DNA of 64,000 nt from NCBI RefSeq assembly GCF_026341825.1, contig NZ_JAPENY010000001.1, positions 3,844,001 through 3,908,000 on the forward strand, read 5' to 3'. Below are positions 6,166 to 15,195 of this stretch, piece after piece. Made by a program: the position numbers and the translations under genes. Source of the stretch: Streptomyces sp. NBC_00620 (GTDB lineage: Bacteria; Actinomycetota; Actinomycetes; Streptomycetales; Streptomycetaceae). Each line of letters begins with the position of its first letter. The stretch's first letter is position 1. The notes beneath the pieces are model-generated. The model was given only the letters and a program-made list of their open reading frames with translations. It was not told the origin of the DNA and did no database searches.

Positions 6166-8622
6166 TCAGAGGTGGATCCAGTGCGCGGTTGAGGGCACCT
6201 TGTTGTCGTCGGTGAGGAAGAGCATGTACCAGCCCGGCGGTGCGATATCCGGATCCTTGGTGACCGCGAGGTCGATCTGCCCGTTCCCTTGCCTGGTGAT
6301 GGGAAGGTCCACCAGCCGCTGGGAGTTGTCGAAGGCATGCGTGGTGGAGCCGCCCCGGATCAGGCTGGCCCAGAGGATCTGCCCCGCCTGTGGGGTACTG
6401 ACGGTCACTTCCTGTCCGTAGGCCCATTCCTCGGCTGCCTCGGTGATGACAGGTCGTGGTCCCGCGAACAGATACGGGGGGCTGTAGACCTCCAGTCGCA
6501 GCTCCTCGTTCGGGCTGTCTTCCCAGTGGACCTGTGCTCCGTAGGGCGGCGGGTTGCCGCAGGCTGTGACGACTCGTCCGTCGGGCAGTAGCAGCGCCAC
6601 GGAGTGGTACAGCCTGGGGATCGTCGCGGTGGCGCCGATTCGCCAGGTGTCGGTGGCTGGGTCGTAGATCTCGGACTGAAGCCGTGGCACCGTGTGGGAC
6701 TCCCGTTTGAGTGCCCCTCCGCTGACGAAGACCGTGCGGTCCGGCAGGAGGACGGCATTGAGGTGCATGCGCGGCAGATTGATCTGTGCAGCGGGCCGGT
6801 ACTGAGGGTTCGGGACGGACAGGTCCGCTATCGCCGTACTTCCGGTGGCGTTGCTGACGTCCTCCGGGCCGCCGGCTATGAGCATGACCTTCTGCTCCTG
6901 GGCGGGGGGCAGCAGCACGCTGGCGGACTGGTTGCGCGAGGCCGGGTCCTGGAGCCCGGGAACGGGAGTGACACCCATCGGCTGTGTCCCCAGGTCGAGG
7001 AGGCAGGGGCCCTGTGGGCTCTCGTCGTCCATTCGGCCGCCGCTGAAGAAGACCCGCCCACCGGTGGTCAGAAAAAGGTGAGCGTAGAGCGGCATCCCTG
7101 TCAGCTGATCCTCGCCGGGCAGCGGCAGTTGACGCCAGGAATCAACGACCGGGTCGTAAAGCTCGATGGTCCGGTTGAGCGTGCCGTCTGTCTCGTTCAG
7201 CCCGCTGACGGCGAGGACTTTGCCGTCGTCCAGGGTCAACAGCGTGGGGTACCAGCGGCCGTGTGCCATCCGGGCGCGCGGCTGCCACTGCCGGGTGACC
7301 GGGTCGAGGGCCAGACAGTCGGCACGGCCGAGGTTGCCGTGTCCATCGCCCGGATAGGCGAGGTTGCCGCCGGCGGACAACAGCGAGCCGTCTGCGAGGA
7401 GGGTGTCGCCGCCGCAGAAGAAATCAAAGGGCTTGCCATCGGGGCCGAAGCGGGTCTCCGGATGGAAGAAGTTCCCCCCGGGTGGCGCTGCTGGGTCCCA
7501 GATGACGCTGGTCCACACACCCTTGGCCATGCTGCCCCAGTCGGGACTGGCCGCTCGGACCTGGCTGTTGCCGGACCCGGAGAAGAAGACCACCTGCCCG
7601 GTGTGCAACAGGGCGGCATGGATAGCCAGCACCTGCGAGTTGAAGGGGAGTACCTGCCACGAGCCTCGGACCGCCGGGTCGTCCCGCAACGGGAGCACGG
7701 TGCTGAAGCCGGCGTTCTGACCGGGCGGGGCATCGACCATGACGACGAGCAGTTGCGGTGCCCCGCCGATCTCGGCGACGGCGGTGGCGGCTCCCTCGTT
7801 CTCCCAGGAGAACCAGTTGGGGACGCCGAGCCAGGTCGACCAGCCGTTCTCGCCCTGCGCGGGCACGCCGGTTGGCCCCACGTCGAACGCGAAGCGATAG
7901 AGGGCCTGGTTCTGTCCTGGTGGGTTGTCGATGGTGAAGACGATGAGGTCGGGTTTGCCGTTGGCGTTGAGGTCGGTGATGGCGATTCCTGCGCCTTGGT
8001 TTTCCCAGGAGAACCAGTCTGGTATGTCGAGCCATGGGCCCCATTCGCCGGTGATGTTGCCTTGTTCGTCGAGGTCGTGGCCTACGCGGTATATGCCGCG
8101 GTTCTGTCCTGGTGGGTTGTCGATGGTGAAGACGATGAGGTCGGGTTTGCCGTTGGCGTTGAGGTCGGTGATGGCGATTCCTGCGCCTTGGTTTTCCCAG
8201 GAGAACCAGTCTGGTATGTCGAGCCATGGGCCCCATTCGCCGGTGATGTTGCCTTGTTCGTCGAGGTCGTGGCCTACGCGGTATATGCCGCGGTTCTGTC
8301 CTCGTGGGTTGTCGATGGTGAAGACGATGAGGTCGGGTTTGCCGTTGGCGTTGAGGTCGGTGATGGCGATTCCTGCGCCTTGGTTTTCCCAGGAGAACCA
8401 GTCTGGTATGTCGAGCCATGGGCCCCATTCGCCGGTGATGTTGCCTTGTTCGTCGAGGTCGTGGCCTACGCGGTATAAGCCGCGGTTCTGTCCCGGTGGG
8501 TTATCCACCATGAACACCACGAGGTCTAACTTGTTGTTGCCGTTGAGGTCGGCGACAGCGACTCCTGCTCCCTGGTTGTCCTGCGAAAACCAGTCCGGTA
8601 TCGCGGAAAATCCCACTGGCAT
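6166..8622 (-). CDS. Radical copper oxidase (galactose/glyoxal oxidase-like) with N-terminal FG-GAP-like repeats
   Basis: 818 residues. ATG 8622 sits six bases after GGGAG and is preferred over a TTG two codons upstream. Residues 1-310 are five ~64-residue repeats of the type IPDWFSWENQGAG, DLNANGKPDLIVF, FG-GAP/VCBS-like, and three are almost identical. A kelch/glyoxal-oxidase propeller follows, then a C-terminal DUF1929 domain. Every radical-copper residue can be matched: Cys403 in FDFFCGG and Tyr458 in RWYPT (the thioether pair), Tyr672 and His673 in RLYHS, and His762 in STTHAFD. The expected reaction is O2-dependent alcohol or aldehyde oxidation giving peroxide, which the neighbouring peroxidase could use. 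There is no signal peptide. Two TTA codons (8476-8478, 8527-8529) make expression likely bldA-dependent. Confidence 0.88.
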   Translation of the reverse strand: MPVGFSAIPDWFSQDNQGAGVAVADLNGNNKLDLVVFMVDNPPGQNRGLYRVGHDLDEQGNITGEWGPWLDIPDWFSWENQGAGIAITDLNANGKPDLIVFTIDNPRGQNRGIYRVGHDLDEQGNITGEWGPWLDIPDWFSWENQGAGIAITDLNANGKPDLIVFTIDNPPGQNRGIYRVGHDLDEQGNITGEWGPWLDIPDWFSWENQGAGIAITDLNANGKPDLIVFTIDNPPGQNQALYRFAFDVGPTGVPAQGENGWSTWLGVPNWFSWENEGAATAVAEIGGAPQLLVVMVDAPPGQNAGFSTVLPLRDDPAVRGSWQVLPFNSQVLAIHAALLHTGQVVFFSGSGNSQVRAASPDWGSMAKGVWTSVIWDPAAPPGGNFFHPETRFGPDGKPFDFFCGGDTLLADGSLLSAGGNLAYPGDGHGNLGRADCLALDPVTRQWQPRARMAHGRWYPTLLTLDDGKVLAVSGLNETDGTLNRTIELYDPVVDSWRQLPLPGEDQLTGMPLYAHLFLTTGGRVFFSGGRMDDESPQGPCLLDLGTQPMGVTPVPGLQDPASRNQSASVLLPPAQEQKVMLIAGGPEDVSNATGSTAIADLSVPNPQYRPAAQINLPRMHLNAVLLPDRTVFVSGGALKRESHTVPRLQSEIYDPATDTWRIGATATIPRLYHSVALLLPDGRVVTACGNPPPYGAQVHWEDSPNEELRLEVYSPPYLFAGPRPVITEAAEEWAYGQEVTVSTPQAGQILWASLIRGGSTTHAFDNSQRLVDLPITRQGNGQIDLAVTKDPDIAPPGWYMLFLTDDNKVPSTAHWIHL
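7911..8486 (-). repeat. Three tandem 192-bp repeats inside the copper oxidase gene
   Basis: The phrase TCTGTCCTGGTGGG recurs at 7911 and 8103; variants recur at 8295 (CTCG) and 8487 (CCCGG). The spacing is exactly 192 bp (64 codons). The three units are nearly base-identical, so the array is a recent expansion. Third positions are less GC-rich than in the rest of the gene. Confidence 0.9.
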
Positions 8623-8816
8623 GATCAACTCCCATCAGTAGGTCCTCTATCGGGAACCCTTTGTGGGCAACCTAACCGTCGCAGAGCAGATGTCGAGACC
8701 CCGAACTGCTCGTAGTGAAGGTCGCTGAAGTCAACGGCACCAAGCCAGGCGCCTATCGGGTCCTTTCCGGTCAGCTGGGTGTGCCTTGTTGCGCGTTGAG
8801 AGGCTGCGGTGAACCC

Positions 8817-9440
8817 TTATGCCAAGAGATAGATCCGGGTGGCGAGCAGGCCCGCGAACGCGGCAAAGTCCGCGGTCACCTTGCTCCGGCAGATCCCGGC
8901 CTCGTTGTCCCGGACCAGCATCCGCAGGACCGCACTCCAGCCGGTCGGCAGCTTCCAGTGCCCGTCGATCAGGTCGCCGGTGGTGCGGGTGGGCAGCATC
9001 CGCGCGGCGATGATCCGTGAGTAGCCCGAGACCATCACGAGCACCGGCGGGCGCCCGGACTGCCCATATCCGAGGAGTATGTCTAGGTGCGGGAACCACA
9101 GGTCGCACTGGGCCAACTCGCCAGGCTGATACGTCGTGCGCGAGACCGGATCGACCGGCAGATAGGCCGGCCGCAACTCGCGTACGCGCTCCTTGAGGAC
9201 GGTCATGCCACAGTCCCAGCCGATCCGCTCCGCGATCACCGTCGTCGGCATCGTCGGGGTCTGCTTCAACAGCTCCCGGGTCTGCGGCTCGACCGCGTCG
9301 ACCGCCCAGCCCTTCGGCGCCCGGGAGTATATCGGCGGCCGGTTGGTGGCCAGCGGCCGCTTCACGGTGTTCTTCGAGATGCCCAGCTGCCGGGCGATCG
9401 ATTGATCGGTCAGATCCCTGGCCGGAAGACGCGAGGCCCC
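8817..9440 (-). pseudogene. istA-like: IS21-family transposase (IstA-like) remnant
   Basis: Reads DQSIARQLGISKNTVKRPLA (helix-turn-helix), then a second DNA-binding part (PTMPTTVIAERIGW) and the start of the rve catalytic core, with GELAQCDLWFPHLD and VLVMVSGYSRIIAARML. It stops at ATRIYLLA, about halfway through the normal ~500 residues. The extreme N-terminus is also missing and no IstB helper follows. A dead relic inserted between the copper oxidase and the hydrolase. Confidence 0.85.
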
Positions 9441-9468
9441 TCAGACGGGTCCTTGCGGTCGTGGATTG

Positions 9469-10377
9469 TCACTTTGCCGCGGCCGCAGCCTCACGCACGT
9501 GGCGGGATCGCAGATAGCCACATGACGCGTGATTGTTCGGCGAGGGGTTGTCCACCACGATGTCGGCAATCACTTTCGCCCCCGTCCTGAAATCGTCAGC
9601 CAGGGTGGTGTCCAGCGTGACGAGGTCAAGAGGGTCGGCGAAGTTCGTCCACAACCGCACCGGGGCGGGAATCCGCAGGGGCCGGGCGATGACGTCCTGG
9701 ATCTCGGTGTAGCCCAGGGGCGAGCCCAGCGTGATGAACAGCGGAACCTGCTTCTGGGCCAAGCCGGCCTCGCTGAGCACGTCGTAGGCAACGACAGTGC
9801 CAAGGCTGTGGCTGACCACCACGACGGGTCCGTTCACGGCATTGAGGACCGTGCGCAGCCGGTCCCTGATCCTTTCCTGGACGCCGGTGAAGAAGTACCC
9901 GTTGGCGTCCGGGATGAGGTGGCGCAGCAGCTGCCGCAACAGGAAGCGGCGCAGGGGTCCGGGCAGCGGCAGCAGCTCGGCGACACCGGCGGCGGGGCGG
10001 GCGCCTGCGGTCGGGGCGAGGCCCGTCGGGCTCGCGGCGCGGGCTGCCATACTGATCGCCAGGGAGAGGGCGAACTCCTGCCCGACCGGGGCCATCTCGG
10101 CGAACGCTTCGCGAACCTCGGCGTCCTCGATGAGCGCGGTATCGGCGAACGCGTCGGACACAAGCGCCCCCAGCGCACCGCTCGCGCTGCACGCATCGGC
10201 CGCGATCGCGGCCGGGCGGTCGTGCAGCAGGTCGGCGTAGTAGACCATCCGGGTGCGCTCCTTCATGTCCTGCCCGAACAGATCCTCGTCCCAGGCGCTC
10301 TTCAGGTCGGACTCCGGCGGTTTATTGCCAGCACCATGCACATAGATGAACGTGGCGGGGTTCGCGTTGAATTCCAT
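9469..10377 (-). CDS. Alpha/beta hydrolase (lipase-like)
   Basis: 302 residues starting at ATG behind AAGGGAG. It opens with ATFIYVHGAGNKP (oxyanion region) and has the nucleophile elbow VVVVSHSLGTVVAYDVL followed by LFITLGSPLG. An acid residue is likely in WTNFADPLDLV, and the final histidine in NNHASCGYL or SRHVREA. This matches the cytoplasmic 'alpha/beta hydrolase with SHSLGT' type often found beside effectors. There is no signal peptide. It is divergent from the metalloprotease gene with about 300 bp between them, so the two may share regulation. Its substrate is unknown. Confidence 0.8.
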   Translation of the reverse strand: MEFNANPATFIYVHGAGNKPPESDLKSAWDEDLFGQDMKERTRMVYYADLLHDRPAAIAADACSASGALGALVSDAFADTALIEDAEVREAFAEMAPVGQEFALSLAISMAARAASPTGLAPTAGARPAAGVAELLPLPGPLRRFLLRQLLRHLIPDANGYFFTGVQERIRDRLRTVLNAVNGPVVVVSHSLGTVVAYDVLSEAGLAQKQVPLFITLGSPLGYTEIQDVIARPLRIPAPVRLWTNFADPLDLVTLDTTLADDFRTGAKVIADIVVDNPSPNNHASCGYLRSRHVREAAAAAK

Positions 10378-10675
10378 AGAGGAAATCTCCCTTCCGGTTT
10401 TCCGTGGCGGGGCGCGGTTGCGGGGAGCATCCCGCTCCAGCGGCTTCCGGTCAATCCGTCAGAAAACGCGGCACAGGCAGGCGTGGTTGCTCGTTCAACG
10501 TGCTCTTGGTTCCTGGGAAGGCAAGGAATAAATCGTCACCGACGGCCGACCCAAATGATTCCGCGTCGACGGCGAAAAGTGGGAGACAGGATTCCCGCTC
10601 CCGGGGCTGGCCAGCACTCTGCCATCGCGGGATGCTGCGAACCCCAGAGGTGTGAACCAGGGAGAAGTGACCAGC

Positions 10676-12007
10676 ATGCCCGACGACAAACGTGCGCTAG
10701 ATTATTTGCGACAGTTCGGCTACCTCCCCGACGAAGTCGCCCTCGACTCTCCCCAGGGCCCGGCGGCCGTCCGAGCATGCCAGGCCATGGCCCTGTTGCC
10801 GGCCACCGGGGCAGTCGATGCCGAAACAGAGAAAGTGTTCGCACGGCCCCGCTGTGGATTCCCTGACCGGCAGGGTGCCCTTGAGGCCGGCATCGGGACC
10901 TTCGTGGCCTTCGGCACGGTATGGGATCACGCGGTCATCACCTACCGCGTCAACAATCTCTCCCGTGACTTGGGGCCCGAGCGGCAGCGTGCTCTTATAG
11001 AGACGGCCTGGAGTCGCTGGTCTTCGGTGGTTCCCTTGGTGTTTCGAGAGACCGGTGAGCAACCTGATATCGAAATTCTCTTCGATGCGCAGGCGCACGG
11101 AGACGATTTTCCGTTCGACGGGGCCGGAGGCGTTCTCGCACACGCGTTCTTCCCGCCGCCGAATGCCGGGGCGCTGGCCGGAGACGCGCATTTCGACGAG
11201 GACGAAACGTGGCAGGAGGGATTTGGAGCCCAAGGCTTCGACCTGCTGACGGTCATGGTGCACGAATTCGGCCACTCGCTGGGCCTGGCGCACACCTCGG
11301 TGCCGAGTTCGACGATGAACCCCTTCTATCCGACGCCGTCGGTCCCTGCGGCGGACGACCGCGCGGGGATCCGCTCGATCTACCGGCGCCACATCTGGGT
11401 CGCGTCGCTCTACCGCGACATACTCGGCCGCCGCTTCGACGACGGGGGACTCAACGGCTGGGTGCAGGGCCTTTTCTCGGGTGCAAGCCCGCAGGATGTG
11501 GCGCGCGGGTTCTGCTACTCGGAAGAGCATTCCGGGCAGATCGCCACGGACCTGTACTTCGCCCTGCTGGACCGGGCGCCGGACGAGGCGGGCCTTGCCG
11601 GCTGGCGCAGCCAGCTGCAGCAGGGCATGGGACGCCAGTCGGCGATCGTCGCGTTCCTCGACAGCGCGGAGTACCGGGGCAAGCATCCGGCGGATGACGC
11701 GTTCATCGATTCGCTCTACCGCCGTCTGCTCGGCCGTCCGCCGGACGCCGGGGGCTTCGACTTCTGGAGTCAGCGCATGCGGGACGGCATGCCGCGCTTC
11801 GAGGTCGCGCGCGGCTTCGTGCTGTCCGAGGAGTACTGCCGCAACCACAGCCGTGATCTCTACCAGCGTTTCCTGCGCCGTCAGCCGGATGCCGCAGGAT
11901 GGCAGGACTGGACCGACCAGCTGATGCGTGGCCTCAACCACCAGGACGCTCTGATCGGATTTGTCGCTTCACCCGAGTACCAGACCGCCGTAGAAGGCTG
12001 GTGGTAG
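10676..12007 (+). CDS. Matrixin-type zinc metalloprotease with cysteine switch and C-terminal DUF4214 repeats
   Basis: 443 residues. ATG 10676 follows GGGAGAAG by eight bases. Residues 1-55 look like a peptidoglycan-binding-type prodomain (DYLRQFGYLPDE). PRCGFPD at 58-64 is the cysteine-switch motif of matrix metalloproteases. The catalytic domain holds HEFGHSLGLAH (195-205), with three zinc histidines and Glu196, and a Met-turn STMNP at about 213. From about 245 onward are four DUF4214 units (LYRDILGRRFDDGGLNGW and relatives), which elsewhere bind carbohydrate or surface ligands. The organisation is that of a self-inhibited MMP that would be activated by losing the Cys60-Zn bond. No signal peptide is visible, which is odd for a protease of this class. 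Confidence 0.88.
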   Translation: MPDDKRALDYLRQFGYLPDEVALDSPQGPAAVRACQAMALLPATGAVDAETEKVFARPRCGFPDRQGALEAGIGTFVAFGTVWDHAVITYRVNNLSRDLGPERQRALIETAWSRWSSVVPLVFRETGEQPDIEILFDAQAHGDDFPFDGAGGVLAHAFFPPPNAGALAGDAHFDEDETWQEGFGAQGFDLLTVMVHEFGHSLGLAHTSVPSSTMNPFYPTPSVPAADDRAGIRSIYRRHIWVASLYRDILGRRFDDGGLNGWVQGLFSGASPQDVARGFCYSEEHSGQIATDLYFALLDRAPDEAGLAGWRSQLQQGMGRQSAIVAFLDSAEYRGKHPADDAFIDSLYRRLLGRPPDAGGFDFWSQRMRDGMPRFEVARGFVLSEEYCRNHSRDLYQRFLRRQPDAAGWQDWTDQLMRGLNHQDALIGFVASPEYQTAVEGWW

Positions 12008-12246
12008 GCGGACCGGCAGGGATGCCGGCCTCAACCGTCGAGGTGTTTTCCCAGGCCGACGGTCCCGTGTTCCCGCTTCCTCGTGACCTCCTCTGCGCCA
12101 GCCTCACGGGCAGACTGTGGGCGCCTGCGCCCAGGGCCACAAAAGCGCCGTCCCCTCGGGGCGACGCAGGCGGTCTTGTCCAACCCCCGCTTCTCTGCTG
12201 CCCGGGTCACTACGTACGGTGACCATTGAGCCCAGGAAGGGCGCCC
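12008..12246 (+). other. Intergenic region with small GC-rich hairpins
   Basis: 239 bp between the protease and the GMC gene. It contains short stem-loops such as GGGCGCCTGCGCCC near 12119, plausibly terminating the protease transcript, and the GMC ribosome site GGAAGG at its end. No gene is seen. Confidence 0.4.
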
Positions 12247-14016
12247 ATGTTCACCGTTGCCTTCGAGACCCGGGCGGCCGCGCCCGGGCACGTGATCTCC
12301 CTTCGTACCTCGAAGGACTGGAACGCGGACATCCCTGGCTGGTTCTCAGACGGGCAGTGGATCTTCACGCTCGATGAGCGAGACTATGGGGACCAGTTGG
12401 AGTGCAAGTTCGTGCTGGACCGCACTACCTGGATGGCGGGGAACAACCTCGACGTGGCGACGGCGCCCGGCGCAGCGCGCCGCTTCACGGATGCTGAGAT
12501 TGTCTTCCTCGCGGAGGAGAAGGTGGTCGCGGAGTCCGGCCGGGTGCAGCGGGCCCTTATCCGGCCCGACTACGACGAGAACCATGTCTACGACGTCATC
12601 GTCGTGGGCTCCGGTTTCGGCGGCGGGATCCTTGCCGACCAGCTCGGCGACCGGGGTGCGGACGTGCTCGTTCTGGAGCTCGGGTCCTATCTGTTCCCGA
12701 CCCATGTGGCCAATCTGCCGCGTCGGTTACGGACCGGAGTCTTCGACAAGCATGTGTGGGGGCTGTGGCAGGACTTCCGCACCGTCAACTACACCAACGG
12801 CCCGGGGTCGGACTTCCAGGGTGCCCAGGGGTTCAACCTCGGCGGGCGGTCCGTCTTCTGGGGCGGCCTGATCCCCGCGATGGGGGCGTGGGAACTCGTA
12901 GGCTGGCCCGCGGAAATCCGCGAGCACCTCCTCGACATGGGTTACCGGCGCGCGCAGGACGCGCTCAACCGGACAACCCCGGTCGCCTCGGCCTACCAGG
13001 AGGACACCAAACGACTGCTGACCGCCACGCTGCCCGACCACGAGCACCTCGACGCGCCGGTGGCCGTCCAATACCAGGGCTACACCTCCGCGTCGATGCC
13101 CGGCGGAATGTTCTCCACCGCCGACCTGCTGCTGGAGAGTCTGCTCGTCCAGGACAACACCCCGCCACCGGGCAGGCTCACCGTCAACCTCAACCATGCC
13201 GTCCGCGAGGTGCTCACCGACGGAGACCACAGGGCCGACGGGGTGCGCTGCTTCGACCTCCTCAACTGGCGGGAACGCCGCTACCGAGGCCGGAGCATCG
13301 TGCTGGCCGCGGGGACCATCGAGTCGGCGAAGATCGCACTCCAGTCCCGGCTGAAGGACCCCAACCAGCTGATCGGACGCGGCATCACCGACCATCCCAT
13401 CCTCTACACCCACTTCTCGCTCCCCTTCGACTCGCCGCACGCCGTGCCCGCCTCCAGCTCCAAGGTGCTGTCCCGGTATCGCCATGCCTCGGCCGACGAC
13501 CACCCGTACAACGCGGTGCTGGAACTGGGCGCGGACTTCAACCAGGGTCGCTATGTCGATCCCGACAACCTCGCGCAGCACTGCAAGGACAAGAGGGAGT
13601 CGGTGCTCTGCGAACTCGTGTTCCTTCTCCACGCGGATCTGCAGAACGACAACCACGTCGAACTCGGCGGCTCGCTCGATGACCCCGTGACCGTCCATGT
13701 CCGGCCCGCCCCCGTCGCGCCCGAGGTCCGAGAGCAGATGGAGCAGGTCAAGCGAGCGGTCTTCGATGCCTTCGGCGCGCAGCCGGTCGGATTCGAGGAC
13801 CTGTCACTGAAGACCGCGTCACTGGGCGGGGTAGCCCATGAAGTCGGCACCTTGCGCGTCGGCGGTGTCGTCGACAGCGATCTGCGGTTCCTCGGTTACG
13901 ACAACCTCTACGCCTGCGACAACTCGGTATTTCCCACGTCCCCGGCGGCGAACCCGTCCCTGACGCTGGCCGCGCTCGCGTTGCGCTTGGCGGAGCACCT
14001 GGCGCCGGCGGGATGA
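12247..14016 (+). CDS. GMC-family FAD-dependent oxidoreductase
   Basis: 589 residues from ATG 12247, behind GGAAGG. The first ~95 residues form a small beta-rich domain (SLRTSKDWNADIPGW, WIFTLDERDYGD) resembling a carbohydrate- or starch-binding module. The FAD-binding motif DVIVVGSGFGGG lies at about 116-127. The C-terminal GMC box reads HEVGTLRVGGV, LYACDNSVFPTSPAANPSLT, with the active-site His and Asn. Such enzymes oxidise alcohols, sugars or sterols and reduce O2 to peroxide. It carries a TTA leucine codon at 12727-12729, so it is probably under bldA control like the copper oxidase. No signal peptide is seen. The substrate is unknown. Confidence 0.88.
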   Translation: MFTVAFETRAAAPGHVISLRTSKDWNADIPGWFSDGQWIFTLDERDYGDQLECKFVLDRTTWMAGNNLDVATAPGAARRFTDAEIVFLAEEKVVAESGRVQRALIRPDYDENHVYDVIVVGSGFGGGILADQLGDRGADVLVLELGSYLFPTHVANLPRRLRTGVFDKHVWGLWQDFRTVNYTNGPGSDFQGAQGFNLGGRSVFWGGLIPAMGAWELVGWPAEIREHLLDMGYRRAQDALNRTTPVASAYQEDTKRLLTATLPDHEHLDAPVAVQYQGYTSASMPGGMFSTADLLLESLLVQDNTPPPGRLTVNLNHAVREVLTDGDHRADGVRCFDLLNWRERRYRGRSIVLAAGTIESAKIALQSRLKDPNQLIGRGITDHPILYTHFSLPFDSPHAVPASSSKVLSRYRHASADDHPYNAVLELGADFNQGRYVDPDNLAQHCKDKRESVLCELVFLLHADLQNDNHVELGGSLDDPVTVHVRPAPVAPEVREQMEQVKRAVFDAFGAQPVGFEDLSLKTASLGGVAHEVGTLRVGGVVDSDLRFLGYDNLYACDNSVFPTSPAANPSLTLAALALRLAEHLAPAG

Positions 14017-14235
14017 AACGGTGGACGCCCTGAACGTCCCGGGATGGGGGCGGTGCAGGTGCCCGAGGCAACTCATCGATATATGAGGGCAGCTGGTGGA
14101 TTGCTGTTACTCGCTTGGTGATTCTGGTGCCCGTGGCGGTTCACCTGCAGTGAATACTGACGGCCGAGCGGGTGTACGCAGACGCGACGCCGACGAGCGG
14201 CCTGAGAAGGACGGCCCGAAAGAGATGGTGTACGC

Positions 14236-14521
14236 CTTCGCTGTATCCAGGGAGAGCTGGCGGTGGACTGACACCCCTTGCGACAACGGCCACAGAGGCT
14301 CCGCTCCCGAGTGCCGGAGCTCCGCCCGGGCTCGGCAGGGGCTACGGAAGCGCGGTTGCTGTTCGCTGTTCGTGTTCGACCCGGACCGCCAGGCCGTGAT
14401 CCTGGTCGGCGGTGACAAGGCAGGCAACTGGTCCGGCTGGTACCGCGTCGCTGTGCCTCAGGCGGAGCAGGCGTACGCAGAGCATCTGAAGCGAATCGAT
14501 GGAGAGGACGGGGCACGATGA
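14236..14521 (+). pseudogene. HigB/RelE-like toxin, decayed copy
   Basis: The C-terminal half (FVFDPDRQAVILVGGDKAG through HLKRIDGEDGAR) is nearly identical to the intact toxin at 21428-21805. Upstream the sequence is lost or rearranged by several deletions. A 7-bp insertion (GTTCGCTGTTCGTG against GTTCGTG) breaks the frame just before the conserved strand. The stop still overlaps the antitoxin ATG, so translation coupling may persist, but no active toxin can be made. Confidence 0.75.
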
Positions 14522-14856
14522 CTGATCACCTCAAGGACCCGCAGGCCGTCTCCTGGGGATACCTGGCCGAGGATTTCGCCTTCACCGATGCCGAAAAGGA
14601 TCAGATCCAGAAGGGGGCACAGGCAATGATCCTGGCCTCCCGTGTGCACCGCCTCGCCGAGTTGCGGAAACGACAGCACACCACGCAGGTCCAGGTTGCT
14701 GAAGCCATGGGTGTCACCCAGGCCCGCGTCTCACGCATCGAGAGGGGCCAGCTGGAGCGCAGCGAGGTCGACACCCTCGCTGTCTATGTCAAGGCACTCG
14801 GCGGCAAGTTGAAGATCGTCGCTGACTTCGGTGATGAGACCTACATCCTCGGCTGA
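14518..14856 (+). CDS. XRE-family antitoxin (HigA-like), copy 1
   Basis: 112 residues. The ATG overlaps the toxin stop (ATGA). The helix-turn-helix is in the C-terminal half: RLAELRKRQHTTQVQVAEAM, GVTQARVSRIERGQ, then VDTLAVYVKALGGKLKIVADFG. In this family the antitoxin follows the toxin, neutralises it and represses the operon. Only a handful of substitutions separate it from the copy at 21802-22140. Here it is an orphan, because its toxin is broken; it could still silence the second locus or protect against related toxins. Confidence 0.88.
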   Translation: MTDHLKDPQAVSWGYLAEDFAFTDAEKDQIQKGAQAMILASRVHRLAELRKRQHTTQVQVAEAMGVTQARVSRIERGQLERSEVDTLAVYVKALGGKLKIVADFGDETYILG

Positions 14857-14926
14857 CCCGGTCGACAGGCTGCGGCCGGGGCCAACGCGCACTCTGGTCG
14901 ACAAGTTCGCCTCTTGAAGTAGTGCA

Positions 14927-14959
14927 GATGCTCCACCCCGATACCCAGGGTGGAGCATC
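14927..14959. terminator. Toxin-antitoxin terminator hairpin (copy B)
   Basis: 12-bp stem GATGCTCCACCC / GGGTGGAGCATC with a 9-base loop, about 70 bp after the antitoxin stop. It is the least perfect of three homologous hairpins: the bases outside the 12-bp core no longer pair. Confidence 0.65.
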
Positions 14960-15195
14960 ATCGCGTTGGAAGGGGAATCCGCTGTGCGAGGGTTCTATTC
15001 CCTTGGCTGGACTGGGCGGACGCGGCTGCTGTTGTGGCAAGTGTCCAACTCGTCGACCCCCAGGGGCCATTGAGGGGCCACAAGGACAGGAACACATCGA
15101 CAAGCACCACTCGGGACTGACACTGATCAGCACGTCTGGCCTGGGAAAACGTCAAGGATGAGCGTTGATCGGCAAGGGCCGCCAAGATCCCCAAG

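Noticed and set aside
6604..8478. 624-residue open frame on the plus strand across the copper oxidase gene
   Set aside because: It is the antisense of a gene with clear conserved motifs; the translation is repetitive because of the 192-bp repeats and has no family signature.
7911..8486. Regular 192-bp repeats considered as CRISPR or satellite
   Set aside because: The unit is far too long for CRISPR, has no spacers, and keeps frame as protein repeats.
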